64,000 nt of DNA, taken from positions 186,001-250,000 of the forward strand of contig NZ_SWCJ01000005.1 of the NCBI RefSeq assembly GCF_005116665.1, read 5' to 3'. Below the pieces are notes generated by a model. The model was not told where the DNA came from. It saw only the letters and a program-made list of their open reading frames with translations, and ran no database searches. The stretch's first letter is position 1. Every line of letters starts with the position of its first letter. Of the stretch, positions 54,907-63,430 are shown piece after piece. Source of the DNA: Ferrimonas aestuarii. Its GTDB lineage: Bacteria > Pseudomonadota > Gammaproteobacteria > Enterobacterales > Shewanellaceae. A program made the position numbers and the translations under genes.

Positions 54907-56400
54907 ATGACACAACAAGTGAACCACCTTATCGGTGGCGAGTATTGCCAAGGCAGTGGTGACCAGCAGATTGCGGTGACCAACCCTGCCAACAACCAAC
55001 CAATTGCCACCCTCAACTGCGCCACTGAAGCGGAGGTCAACCAAGCGGTAGCCTCTGCCGTGGAAGCTCAGAAAGCTTGGCGTGAAGTGCCGGTGTCTGA
55101 GCGTGCTCGAGTGATGCTGCGTTATCAGCAGCTGCTTAAAGATCATCACGATGAGCTGGCCACCATTTTGGCCAAAGAGACCGGTAAAACCTTTGCCGAT
55201 GCCAAGGGCGACGTATGGCGCGGCATCGAAGTGGCGGAGCAAGCGGCCAACATCGGCTCAATGATGATGGGCGAAACCGTGGAAAACGTGGCTCGTGGTA
55301 TCGACACCTACAGCTACACCCAGCCTTTGGGCGTGTGCGCCGGCATTACCCCATTTAACTTCCCGGCGATGATTCCCCTGTGGATGTTCCCGCTGGCCTG
55401 CGCCTGTGGTAATGGCTTCGTGCTTAAGCCCTCTGAGCAAGACCCGATGACGCCGATGCGCTTGGCTGAGCTATTCGAGGAAGCGGGCGCTCCTAAGGGC
55501 CTGCTTAACGTGGTTCATGGCACCAAAGAGGCCGTTGACCAGATTCTGCATCACCCAGAGATCAAAGCGATCTCCTTCGTCGGCTCCGTGCCTGTGGGTC
55601 AATACATCTACAAGACCGGCACCGAGAACCTCAAGCGGGTTCAAGCCTTTGCCGGTGCCAAAAACCACATGGTTATCATGCCGGATGCCGACAAAGCCAC
55701 CGTGATTAACCAACTGGTTGGCTCCTCTGTGGGCGCTGCGGGTCAGCGCTGCATGGCGATCTCTGTGGCGGTATTCGTTGGTAATACCAAAGAGTGGATC
55801 CCAGAGCTGAAACAGGCGATGGCTAAGGTTCGCCCCGGCCTGTGGGATGACGAAGAGGCCGGCTATGGCCCACTGATTAACCCTCAGTCTAAGGCTCGAG
55901 TTCTGGACATCATCGCCTCCGGTAAAGAGGAGGGCGCCAACTGCTTGCTGGATGGCTCCGACTTTACCGTACAAGGCTATGAGTCTGGTAACTGGGTTGG
56001 CCCAACGCTATTTAGTGGCGTGACTAAAGAGATGCGCCTCTATAAAGAGGAGATCTTCGGTCCTGTGCTGTGCACCATGGAAGTGGATACGTTGTCTGAA
56101 GCCATTGAACTGGTGAACGCCAGCCCATTTGGTAACGGTACCTCCATCTTCACCAACTCCGGTGCGGCTGCTCGCAAATACCAACATGAGATTGAAGTGG
56201 GACAGGTTGGCATCAATGTGCCAATTCCGGTGCCACTGCCGTTCTTCTCCTTTACCGGTTGGAAAAACAGCTTCTATGGCGACCTGCACGCCTACGGTAA
56301 ACAGGCGATCCGTTTCTATACCGAAACCAAGACCATCACCGCTCGCTGGCCTGAGTCTGGCATCGTTGAAGGCCAGAACCTGACCATCGCATTGAAGTAG
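54907..56400 (+). CDS. mmsA: CoA-acylating methylmalonate-semialdehyde dehydrogenase
   Basis: A 497-residue aldehyde dehydrogenase that turns methylmalonate semialdehyde into propionyl-CoA, the last step of valine breakdown. The catalytic Cys is in [14 protein letters not shown], and the family-typical NLIGGEY-like start ([12 protein letters not shown]) and [18 protein letters not shown] near the end support MmsA over other ALDHs. GGGAGA sets the ATG. The stop TAG overlaps the ribosome-site region of the next gene. Confidence 0.96.
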   Translation: MTQQVNHLIGGEYCQGSGDQQIAVTNPANNQPIATLNCATEAEVNQAVASAVEAQKAWREVPVSERARVMLRYQQLLKDHHDELATILAKETGKTFADAKGDVWRGIEVAEQAANIGSMMMGETVENVARGIDTYSYTQPLGVCAGITPFNFPAMIPLWMFPLACACGNGFVLKPSEQDPMTPMRLAELFEEAGAPKGLLNVVHGTKEAVDQILHHPEIKAISFVGSVPVGQYIYKTGTENLKRVQAFAGAKNHMVIMPDADKATVINQLVGSSVGAAGQRCMAISVAVFVGNTKEWIPELKQAMAKVRPGLWDDEEAGYGPLINPQSKARVLDIIASGKEEGANCLLDGSDFTVQGYESGNWVGPTLFSGVTKEMRLYKEEIFGPVLCTMEVDTLSEAIELVNASPFGNGTSIFTNSGAAARKYQHEIEVGQVGINVPIPVPLPFFSFTGWKNSFYGDLHAYGKQAIRFYTETKTITARWPESGIVEGQNLTIALK

Positions 56401-56411
56401 TGGAGGCACCG

Positions 56412-57569
56412 ATGAACTTTAACCTAACCGAAGACCAGCAAGCTTTTGTTGACGTGGCGCAGCAGTTTGCCGAAGCCGAACTGGCGCCCAATGCGGCTCA
56501 GTGGGACAAGGAGCATTACTTCCCCAAGGAGGTGATTCACAAAGCTGGCGAACTGGGTTTCTGTAGCCTTTACACCCCAGAAGAGGCCGGTGGCATGGGA
56601 TTGTCTCGTTTGGACAGCGCACTGATTTTTGAGGCGCTCTCTAAAGGCTGTACTGCTACTACCGCGATGATCACCATCCATAACATGGCCACCTGGATGG
56701 TGGCCTCTTGGGGCTCCGACACCTTAAAGCAGCAGTGGTGCGAATCGCTAACTACCGGCAACAAGCTGGCCTCCTACTGCCTGACTGAGCCCGGTGCGGG
56801 TTCCGACGCCGCCAGCCTGCGCACCACCGCCGTTCGTGATGGTGACGACTACGTTCTTAATGGCGCTAAGATGTTCATCTCTGGCGCGGGTAGCACCGAA
56901 CTACTGGTGGTGATGTGTCGTACTGGCGGTGAAGGCCCGAAAGGGATCAGTGCCATTGCCGTACCCGCCGATGCCGAGGGCATCATCTATGGCAAAGCAG
57001 AAGAGAAGATGGGCTGGAATGCTCAGCCGACTCGTCTGGTGACTTTAGATAATGTGCGGGTTCCTGCCGCCAACCTGCTTGGTGATGAAGGCCAAGGCTT
57101 TACCTTCGCCATGAAGGGGCTTGATGGCGGCCGCATCAACATCGCTGCCTGCTCATTGGGGACGGCACAAGCGGCACTGGAGCGTGCCCAGCAGTATATG
57201 ACCGAGCGTAAGCAGTTTGGTAAACCGCTGGCGGCGTTCCAGGGGCTGCAGTTTAAGCTGGCTGACATGGCGACTGAGCTGGTTGCTGCCCGCCAGATGG
57301 TGCGTTTGGCCGCTTTTAAGCTAGACAATAACGACCCGGAAGCCACTGCGTACTGTGCCATGGCCAAACGTTTTGCCACAGACATTGGCTTCACCGTGTG
57401 TAACGAAGCTCTGCAGATCCACGGCGGCTACGGCTACATTCAGGAATACCCGCTGGAGCGCCACGTTCGTGACGTTCGAGTGCATCAAATCCTGGAAGGC
57501 ACTAATGAGATCATGCGCCTGATTATTGCCCGCCGTCTGCTGGACGAGAATGCCAGCGCCATCCTGTAA
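56412..57569 (+). CDS. Acyl-CoA dehydrogenase (probable isobutyryl-CoA dehydrogenase)
   Basis: A 385-residue FAD enzyme. ACAD signatures: YCLTEPGAGSDAASLRT (about 126-142) and QIHGGYGYIQEYPLERHVRD; the catalytic Glu is in ILEGTNEIMR. By position between mmsA and the hydratases it should oxidise isobutyryl-CoA to methacrylyl-CoA. GGAGG precedes ATG 56412. A 94-bp gap with a hairpin follows. Confidence 0.94.
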   Translation: MNFNLTEDQQAFVDVAQQFAEAELAPNAAQWDKEHYFPKEVIHKAGELGFCSLYTPEEAGGMGLSRLDSALIFEALSKGCTATTAMITIHNMATWMVASWGSDTLKQQWCESLTTGNKLASYCLTEPGAGSDAASLRTTAVRDGDDYVLNGAKMFISGAGSTELLVVMCRTGGEGPKGISAIAVPADAEGIIYGKAEEKMGWNAQPTRLVTLDNVRVPAANLLGDEGQGFTFAMKGLDGGRINIAACSLGTAQAALERAQQYMTERKQFGKPLAAFQGLQFKLADMATELVAARQMVRLAAFKLDNNDPEATAYCAMAKRFATDIGFTVCNEALQIHGGYGYIQEYPLERHVRDVRVHQILEGTNEIMRLIIARRLLDENASAIL

Positions 57570-57581
57570 TTCGCGATAAAT

Positions 57582-57630
57582 GGTGCAGCTGCTGAGTCCC
57601 AGTTCTCAACGACAACTCAGCCGCTGCGCC
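57582..57630. other. Hairpin between acyl-CoA dehydrogenase and hydratase genes
   Basis: Sixteen-base imperfect arms GGTGCAGCTGCTGAGT and ACTCAGCCGCTGCGCC; no T run. It is a second structured gap in the same operon. Confidence 0.5.
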
Positions 57631-57663
57631 AGTTAGGATTCCCTTATCAATAAGGAGAGAGAA

Positions 57664-58437
57664 ATGGATTTTTTGAAACTCGAGCGCCGTGGCAATACGG
57701 CGCTGGTGACCATCAATAACCCGCCGGCCAACACTTGGACCCAGCAAAGTTTGGGCGAGCTGGAAACCTTGGTTAGCGAGCTCAACAACGATCGTGATGT
57801 TTATGCGCTGGTATTGACCGGCGAAGGGGAGAAGTTCTTCTCCGCCGGTGCGGATCTGAAACTGTTTGCCAGTGGCGATAAAGGCGTTGCCGCCGACATG
57901 GCCCGCGCTTTTGGCCGAGCGTTTGAGGCGCTGTCGGGCTTTCGCTGCGTATCCATCGCGGCCATCAACGGTTATGCCATGGGTGGGGGATTGGAAGTGG
58001 CTCTGGCCTGCGACATTCGCATCGCTGAAGCTCAGGCGCAGATGGCGTTGCCAGAAGCGACCGTTGGATTGCTGCCTTGTGCTGGCGGAACCCAGAACCT
58101 GACCGCCTTGGTTGGTGAAGGTTGGGCCAAGCGCATGATTCTTTGCGGTGAGCGCATCAAAGCGGAGCAGGCTGAGCGCATCGGTCTCGTGGAGCAGGTG
58201 GTGGAAACCGGCACCGCCCTTGAAAACGCATTGGCACTGGCTGAGAAGGTCGCCAAGCAGAGCCCAGTGGCCGTGGCCTCTTGTAAGCAGTTGGTGCAGG
58301 CGGGTCGTAATATGCCGCGCAATCAGGCTCTGGTGGTAGAGCGTGAACTGTTTTTGGATCTGTTCGACAGTGAAGATCAGACCGAGGGAGTCAATGCCTT
58401 CCTTGAGAAGCGTGCACCACAATGGAAAAACTGCTGA
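57664..58437 (+). CDS. Enoyl-CoA hydratase
   Basis: A 257-residue crotonase-fold hydratase. The oxyanion-hole motif SAGADLKLFASGD and the helix AINGYAMGGGLEVALACD are clear; the second catalytic region is MALPEATVGLLPCAGGTQNL. It would hydrate methacrylyl-CoA to 3-hydroxyisobutyryl-CoA. AAGGAGAG precedes the ATG by six bases. The next gene begins 8 bp later. Confidence 0.93.
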   Translation: MDFLKLERRGNTALVTINNPPANTWTQQSLGELETLVSELNNDRDVYALVLTGEGEKFFSAGADLKLFASGDKGVAADMARAFGRAFEALSGFRCVSIAAINGYAMGGGLEVALACDIRIAEAQAQMALPEATVGLLPCAGGTQNLTALVGEGWAKRMILCGERIKAEQAERIGLVEQVVETGTALENALALAEKVAKQSPVAVASCKQLVQAGRNMPRNQALVVERELFLDLFDSEDQTEGVNAFLEKRAPQWKNC

Positions 58438-58445
58438 GGGAAGCG

Positions 58446-59570
58446 ATGCCAATGACAGATTTAGTATTGGTTCAAACCCATGAAGCGGCCGATGGCTCGC
58501 TGATTGGCCACCTTACCCTCAATAGTGAGCGCTCGCTCAATGCGCTATCGCTGGCGATGGTGGATGCCCTATTTAGCCAACTCACCGCATGGCAGCAGGA
58601 TGAGCGTATCCAATGTGTGCTACTCGATGGCGCTGGCGATAAGGCCTTTTGTGCCGGTGGCGACATTCGAGCCATGTACGATGCCTGTGTGGAGAAGCCA
58701 GGCCAGCGCGTGGCCGAGGTGGAGGAGTTCTTCACCAAGGAGTATCGCCTCGACCATCTCATTCACGTCTATCAAAAGCCGATCGTGCTGTGGGGCAGTG
58801 GCATCGTGATGGGCGGCGGTGTTGGCCTAATGGCGGGCGCCTCTCACCGAGTGGTCACCGAAACTACCCGTATGGCGATGCCAGAGGTGAGTATCGGCCT
58901 GTTCCCTGATGTGGGCGGCACCTATTTTCTCAACCGTATGCCCGGTCAGTGTGGCCGTTTCCTTGGCATGACCGGCTATCAGATGAACGCTAAAGATGCC
59001 TGTTATGTGGGTCTGGCGGATTTTGCCTTTGGCAGCGATCGCCGAACCCAGCTATTGGACGACCTGAAAGGGCTTAATTGGCAGAGTGAACAGAGCAGTC
59101 AACTGCTGGTGAGCCAACTGCTTAAGGGCTATCAGGATCTGGATAGTGGCAAGTTGCCCGATACGGTACTGGGCGCTGAGCAGGCGCGCATCGATGGGAT
59201 ATTTGGCGGCGACAGCTTAGACGCCTTGGTTGAGCGAGTTGCCCAAACAACCAGCGACGATAAGTGGCTGTCACGAGCGCTGGCCACCATGCTTGCTGGC
59301 AGCCCGATCACTTGGCATCTGGTGTGGGATCAGCTTAAGCAGAGTACGTTGAATCTGGAGCAGGTGTTCCAGTATGAGCTGACGTTAGCCGTTCGCTGCG
59401 CCGAAATGGGCGATTTTATCGAGGGAGTTCGTGCCCTACTTATTGATAAAGATCGCAGCCCCAACTGGCGTTTTGCCAATGCTCAATCGGTACCCGCGGC
59501 GCACATCGATGCCATGGTGACTCCACCCTGGAGCAGCCACCCACTACAACAGTTAAGCAAGGAGGCCTAA
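58446..59570 (+). CDS. 3-hydroxyisobutyryl-CoA hydrolase
   Basis: A 374-residue crotonase-superfamily hydrolase, longer than hydratases by a C-terminal extension. Motifs: FCAGGDIRAMYDAC (about 63-76), GSGIVMGGGVGLMAGASHR, and MAMPEVSIGLFPDVGGTYFL with the conserved Glu and Asp. It releases free 3-hydroxyisobutyrate from its CoA ester. GAGGG sets the start at ATG 58446; an ATG 24 bp earlier overlaps the hydratase end. It abuts mmsB directly. Confidence 0.93.
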   Translation: MPMTDLVLVQTHEAADGSLIGHLTLNSERSLNALSLAMVDALFSQLTAWQQDERIQCVLLDGAGDKAFCAGGDIRAMYDACVEKPGQRVAEVEEFFTKEYRLDHLIHVYQKPIVLWGSGIVMGGGVGLMAGASHRVVTETTRMAMPEVSIGLFPDVGGTYFLNRMPGQCGRFLGMTGYQMNAKDACYVGLADFAFGSDRRTQLLDDLKGLNWQSEQSSQLLVSQLLKGYQDLDSGKLPDTVLGAEQARIDGIFGGDSLDALVERVAQTTSDDKWLSRALATMLAGSPITWHLVWDQLKQSTLNLEQVFQYELTLAVRCAEMGDFIEGVRALLIDKDRSPNWRFANAQSVPAAHIDAMVTPPWSSHPLQQLSKEA

Positions 59571-60458
59571 ATGGCAACGGTAGCTTTTATTGGTCTGGGT
59601 AACATGGGCGGCCCGATGGCCCTGAACCTAGTGAAAGCCGGTCACACCGTGAAGGTGTTCGACCTGAGCCAGGATGCGATGCACGCCGTGGCGGAGCAGG
59701 GTGCTATCCCTTGCCCATCAGCCTGCGGAGCGGCCGCCGGCAGCGAAGTGGTGATCACCATGTTGCCTGCGGGCAAACATGTGAAGGGCTTGCTTCTAGG
59801 AGAGGACGGCTTACTGGAGACGGTGGCCAGCGATACCTTAATTATCGACAGCTCCACCATCGATGCGGGCAGTGCCCGTGAGGTGGCGAGTGCGGCGAAA
59901 GCCAAGGGTTTAGATTTTGTGGATGCGCCGGTCTCAGGTGGTACCGCGGGAGCTCAGGCGGGCACCTTGACCTTCATCTGCGGCGGCAGTGACACTGCCT
60001 TTGAGCGTGCCAAGCCGATTCTCGATGCCATGGGCGCCAACATCTTTCACGCTGGTGAAGCCGGTGCCGGTCAGGTGGCCAAGATCTGCAACAACATGCT
60101 GCTGTCGGTATTGATGGCAGGGACGTGTGAAGCGCTGCAGTTGGGAATGGATAACGGTCTGGACCCCAAAGTGCTATCGGAGATCATGAAGGTAAGCTCT
60201 GGGGGCAACTGGACACTGGATAAGTACAACCCCTGCCCAGGAGTGATGGAGACCGTGCCAGCGAGTAATGGCTATCAAGGGGGCTTTATGGTGGATCTGA
60301 TGTGCAAAGATCTAGGCCTTGCTATGGAAACGGCGACCCAGAGCGCCTCTTCTACGCCGATGGGGGCGCTGGCCACGAGCTTGTATCGCCTGCACCAAGG
60401 GCAGGGTAATGGCAGCCGAGATTTCTCCAGCTTGTTTGAGCAGTTCACCAAAAAATAA
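59571..60458 (+). CDS. mmsB: 3-hydroxyisobutyrate dehydrogenase
   Basis: A 295-residue beta-hydroxyacid dehydrogenase that oxidises 3-hydroxyisobutyrate to methylmalonate semialdehyde, the substrate of MmsA. The Rossmann signature FIGLGNMGGPMALNL starts at residue 5; VDAPVSGGTAGAQ and the catalytic Lys in GQVAKICNNML follow. AAGGAGG lies just before the ATG. Zero-base spacing to the previous stop. Confidence 0.96.
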   Translation: MATVAFIGLGNMGGPMALNLVKAGHTVKVFDLSQDAMHAVAEQGAIPCPSACGAAAGSEVVITMLPAGKHVKGLLLGEDGLLETVASDTLIIDSSTIDAGSAREVASAAKAKGLDFVDAPVSGGTAGAQAGTLTFICGGSDTAFERAKPILDAMGANIFHAGEAGAGQVAKICNNMLLSVLMAGTCEALQLGMDNGLDPKVLSEIMKVSSGGNWTLDKYNPCPGVMETVPASNGYQGGFMVDLMCKDLGLAMETATQSASSTPMGALATSLYRLHQGQGNGSRDFSSLFEQFTKK

Positions 60459-60483
60459 CCAGATTAAAGACGAGAAGGTACAC

Positions 60484-61245
60484 ATGGAATTACGAGACAA
60501 GCTGGTGGTGATCACCGGCGGTGGCCGAGGATTGGGCCTAGCAATGGCTCAGCGTTTGGGCAAGCAGGGTGCCAACTTGGTGCTGTTAGACATTCAGTCT
60601 GAGGTGCTAGAAAGCGCCTGTCAGCAGCTGTCGAATCAGGGCATTCGAGCCACCGGATTTACCGTGGACATCACCGAAGAACCCCAAGTAGAAGCCACTT
60701 TTGCCAACATCAAAGCCAAATTTGGCCGTTTGGATGTACTGGTTAACAACGCTGGCATCTTGAAAGATGGCATGTTGATCAAAGCCAAAGAGGGGGAAGT
60801 TACTGCCAAGATGTCGTTGGCGCAGTTCTCCCAGGTGCTTGATGTTAACCTGATCGGAACCTTCCTGTGCGGCCGTGAAGCGGCAGCGGTGATGGTGGAA
60901 ACGGGCAGCAAAGGGGTGATCGTGAATATCTCGTCGCTGGCAAAGGCAGGCAATATCGGTCAAACCAACTACTCCGCTTCCAAAGCGGCGGTGGCCACCA
61001 TGGCGGTTGGCTGGGCCAGAGAGTTAGCGCGTTATGGCATTCGTACCGGTGTGGTTGCGCCTGGAGTGATTAAAACTGAGATGACCGACGCCATGAAGCC
61101 AGAGGCGCTGGCTCGACTAGAAGGGGCGGTGCCAGTAGGCCGTTTAGGTCAGCCTGATGAGGTCGCCCAAGCGGTGGAGTTTATCATTCAGAATGATTAT
61201 TTCTCTGGTCGCTGCATCGAGGTGGATGGCGGCATTCGTCTGTAA
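60484..61245 (+). CDS. SDR-family dehydrogenase (FabG / 3-hydroxyacyl-CoA dehydrogenase-like)
   Basis: A 253-residue classical SDR with all motifs: TGGGRGLGLAMAQ, NNAGIL, catalytic Ser in NISSLAKAG and NYSASKAAVA (YxxxK). It probably oxidises a 3-hydroxyacyl-CoA in isoleucine or fatty-acid breakdown, completing the operon. GAGAAGG precedes the ATG. Last gene before the terminator. Contrast the two other SDRs in this window, whose active sites are altered. Confidence 0.92.
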   Translation: MELRDKLVVITGGGRGLGLAMAQRLGKQGANLVLLDIQSEVLESACQQLSNQGIRATGFTVDITEEPQVEATFANIKAKFGRLDVLVNNAGILKDGMLIKAKEGEVTAKMSLAQFSQVLDVNLIGTFLCGREAAAVMVETGSKGVIVNISSLAKAGNIGQTNYSASKAAVATMAVGWARELARYGIRTGVVAPGVIKTEMTDAMKPEALARLEGAVPVGRLGQPDEVAQAVEFIIQNDYFSGRCIEVDGGIRL

Positions 61246-61267
61246 CCTTTTACTAAAAGCTGAATAG

Positions 61268-61291
61268 AGAGAGCCTTGCGCTCTCTTTTTT
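61268..61291 (+). terminator. Terminator of the valine operon
   Basis: AGAGAGC/GCTCTCT stem, five-base loop, six T. Confidence 0.88.
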
Positions 61292-61410
61292 GGTTATGGA
61301 CTACGACCTTGATGGAGACTGGCCTACACAGACTTGAGTTAGGAGGACTGGCTGAGAGTTTTAAGCTGAACTAGAACTTTGGGTAATTCAATCAACACTG
61401 GGAAAGTACC

Positions 61411-61923
61411 ATGCGAATGACCAATTTGTTTTTCAGCCTGATCGTTTCAACTTTGATTTGGAGCTCCGTAACTCAGGCCAAAACCTGCCATCAAAATCAC
61501 ACCGCTTGGAGCAACACCAAGCCAGCGGTGAATGTCGGCCATGTGATCACTGGTGAGATCAACAAGAATGGCAAAGCGGTGGGCTTTCACAGTCGAAGTG
61601 GTGGCCATGATCCAGCGGGCGCAAACATGATAAAGGTGCTAAAAGGCCCTAATGCCAAAGGGATCTATACTGGACAAGTGACGCTGTGCAATGGTGCTGG
61701 TTGGACAGCGAAGAACGGTTTTAGCTCTTTCTTTCCAGACAGCTGGACCCAAGATCAGGTAGTGCAAAAGATAATCGAAGCCCATGCGGCAGCGGGAAGT
61801 CCAAAGACTGGCAAATTTAGTGGTAAGGTGGATGGCATTACTATCGAAGGCTATATGTGCAATGAAGGTCAGGCAAATTGTCCTAAGGGTAATATTAATA
61901 CTGCCTACCCACTGTTTCTATAA
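61411..61923 (+). CDS. Exported EndoU-type nuclease
   Basis: A 170-residue protein with a Sec signal peptide (about 1-23) and a compact bacterial EndoU domain. The two catalytic-type histidines are His44 (VGHVITGEI) and His60 (VGFHSRSGGHDP), with a candidate Lys in LKGPNAKG and the C-terminal TAY (164-166) in NINTAYPLF. EndoU toxins cut RNA, often tRNA anticodons, and occur at the tips of CDI proteins; a stand-alone exported form is less usual. Four cysteines suggest disulfides. The 98-aa partner follows by 24 bp. Confidence 0.85.
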   Translation: MRMTNLFFSLIVSTLIWSSVTQAKTCHQNHTAWSNTKPAVNVGHVITGEINKNGKAVGFHSRSGGHDPAGANMIKVLKGPNAKGIYTGQVTLCNGAGWTAKNGFSSFFPDSWTQDQVVQKIIEAHAAAGSPKTGKFSGKVDGITIEGYMCNEGQANCPKGNINTAYPLFL

Positions 61924-61947
61924 CCATAGGGTTCAAAAAGGGGCGAG

Positions 61948-62244
61948 ATGAAGCTGTATCGAGATCAAGATGGCGTTGCTAGAGCAGAGGCTGATTCACC
62001 GCAGGTGCTGCTGGCTGAGTTTCTTGCTTCGGATATTCAAGGGGATACGGTAATGGTCGCCCACGTTATCTCCCTTTGTCTAAAGGGGCAAGGGGAGCTG
62101 ACTGGCAACGCCTTCAGTTTTGAATTATCCGAGGGACAAGTGAACTTAGAGAACCTGTTCACTGAAGAGGCCGCTCAATACCCAGTTGAACAGGTGCTGT
62201 TAAGCCTTCAAAAGTGGCAGAAGTTTATCCAATGCTCTGGTTAA
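61948..62244 (+). CDS. Small acidic protein, candidate EndoU immunity partner
   Basis: A 98-residue acidic cytoplasmic protein without signal peptide, with AAAAGGGG before its ATG. The pattern LYRDQDGVARAEADSPQ, GNAFSFELSEGQV and a C-terminal helix WQKFIQ loosely recalls the YacL/UPF0231 layout (RD-x-x-GV start, GxEYxL strand). Its position right after an exported nuclease and the shared terminator suggest an immunity role; this is inference from context. Confidence 0.6.
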   Translation: MKLYRDQDGVARAEADSPQVLLAEFLASDIQGDTVMVAHVISLCLKGQGELTGNAFSFELSEGQVNLENLFTEEAAQYPVEQVLLSLQKWQKFIQCSG

Positions 62245-62265
62245 AACAGTCTCAGATATCGAGAG

Positions 62266-62291
62266 AAAACCGCTGCTGATAGCGGTTTTTT
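62266..62291 (+). terminator. Terminator after EndoU-partner pair
   Basis: AAAACCGCT/AGCGGTTTT with T run; it overlaps the 3' end of the LysR remnant. Confidence 0.85.
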
Positions 62292-62490
62292 ACGTAGTCG
62301 ATGATGTGCCGAATCTGGCTATTGGCGTGACGCCGGCCGAGATAATAGGCGTACATCTTTCGGGTTTTTGGAGTCAGTCCTTCCATAGTCAGTTCGACCA
62401 AATTGTCACTATCAACCATCATTTTCGGCAGCATCGCCAGATGAGCGTTCTTTAGTAGGCTGTGATAGGACAAACCGAGATCATCTACGC

Positions 62491-62511
62491 AGAGTTCAGA
62501 GTTCAGAGTTC
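62491..62511. repeat. Heptanucleotide tandem repeat (AGAGTTC)x3
   Basis: Three exact copies followed by a degenerate fourth, AGCATTC. It is the frameshift site of the LysR remnant. Confidence 0.95.
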
Positions 62512-62899
62512 AGCATTCGGTGATAGCAGCTCCGCCTGTCGACTGCTGTCCATAAATGCCCACTGCTTGGCGGGTAGAGTGATGGTGCCGGGCAGGGTTT
62601 TCAGCTGCTCGACCGAGATGGCATTGGGATTCAGTGTAAGTGCTTGAACTAAGTCTTTATGAGCATACAGTCCGTAGGGAATATCCCATAAATGAACCGC
62701 AATGGCGGAGGAGTCCACCAGTGGTCCAACCCGAAAGGCCAGATCAATTTCATCTTGAACCAAGTGCTGGTTCACGTTGGACAGCTCGATATCCAGCTGC
62801 AGCTCTGGGTGATCGGCACTAAAGTCGATGAGCCAGCCACCGAGCAAATTAATGCCCGTTCGCGTGGGCATTAAAATCTGGGGTTGGCTCTTTGTCGAT

Positions 62900-63316
62900 T
62901 TAGATAAGTGTCAGCCCAAGGTTAATCAGCAAACCAAAGTTAGCGAAGAAGCCAATGGCAAAGAAGTAGCTTCGCGGGCTTGGGTTTTTCTCGGTGGCGA
63001 TGGCGTAATACAGCACCATGTGAAGCAAGCGAGCGATCACAAACACCCATGTGAATGCCGCCAGCGAAGTTGGGGTCATGCCCACAAACATGGAGGTTAG
63101 AATGGTGAGCGCCATCAGTGGTACGTTTTCCAGTGAATTTAGAAAGGTGCGGTGACTGCGAAACACGAAGGAATCGTGACCTAGGTTTTCATCCACCACT
63201 CCTGGTACATAATGGCTCTGCTTACGGTGGGCCACCATGGCGATGGTGCTTTGCATAAACATGGTAAACAGCATGAGGGCGAGAGCAATTAGGGTCAGAC
63301 TGTACTGTTCAAACAT
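62900..63316 (-). CDS. MAPEG-family membrane protein
   Basis: A 138-residue four-helix protein of the MAPEG family (glutathione S-transferase-like membrane proteins). Signature parts: RSHRTFLNSLENVPLMALTIL (residues about 53-73), ARLLHMVLYYAIATEKNPSPRS and a final helix FFANFGLLINLGLTLI. Relatives conjugate glutathione or reduce lipid peroxides. AAGGGA sets ATG 63316; the longer frame upstream runs through the divergent promoter. It is divergent from an OhrR-like regulator, fitting a peroxide or electrophile response. Confidence 0.9.
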   Translation of the reverse strand: MFEQYSLTLIALALMLFTMFMQSTIAMVAHRKQSHYVPGVVDENLGHDSFVFRSHRTFLNSLENVPLMALTILTSMFVGMTPTSLAAFTWVFVIARLLHMVLYYAIATEKNPSPRSYFFAIGFFANFGLLINLGLTLI

Positions 63317-63353
63317 GGTGGTTCCCTTATAGGTCGATGAGATGAATGATTTG

Positions 63354-63408
63354 AATTGTGCACAATTTAAATTGTGCGCAAGGCAGTTGTCAAGTATATT
63401 GTGCACAA
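63354..63408. promoter_or_regulatory. Three TTGTGCRCAA operators between MAPEG gene and marR-type gene
   Basis: AATTGTGCACAATT (63354-63367, perfect palindrome), TTGTGCGCAA (63372-63381) and TTGTGCACAA (63399-63408). The third abuts TATAAT at 63413-63418 before the regulator. Such repeats suit binding by the adjacent MarR/OhrR-type dimer. Confidence 0.82.
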
Positions 63409-63430
63409 CTTTTATAATGCTGAGGTGTCT

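Larger units (their letters stand above)
62252..62886 (-). pseudogene. LysR-family regulator remnant, frameshifted at a heptamer repeat
   Basis: Two frames together encode only a LysR effector domain: 62503-62871 (GINLLGGWLIDFSADHPELQ start, ends SPNAEL) and 62252-62487 (resuming CVDDLGLSYHSLLKNAHLAM). They are separated by three copies of AGAGTTC at 62491-62511. Deleting 14 bp (two copies) joins them exactly as PNAELCVDDLGLSYH, the expected LysR sequence. The N-terminal HTH, about 90 residues, is missing upstream, where the MAPEG gene ends. It is therefore truncated and frameshifted. Confidence 0.88.

Noticed and set aside
57523..58452. 309-codon minus-strand frame across the enoyl-CoA hydratase gene
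   Set aside because: It is antisense to a gene with clear crotonase motifs, has no family resemblance, and lies inside a coherent operon.
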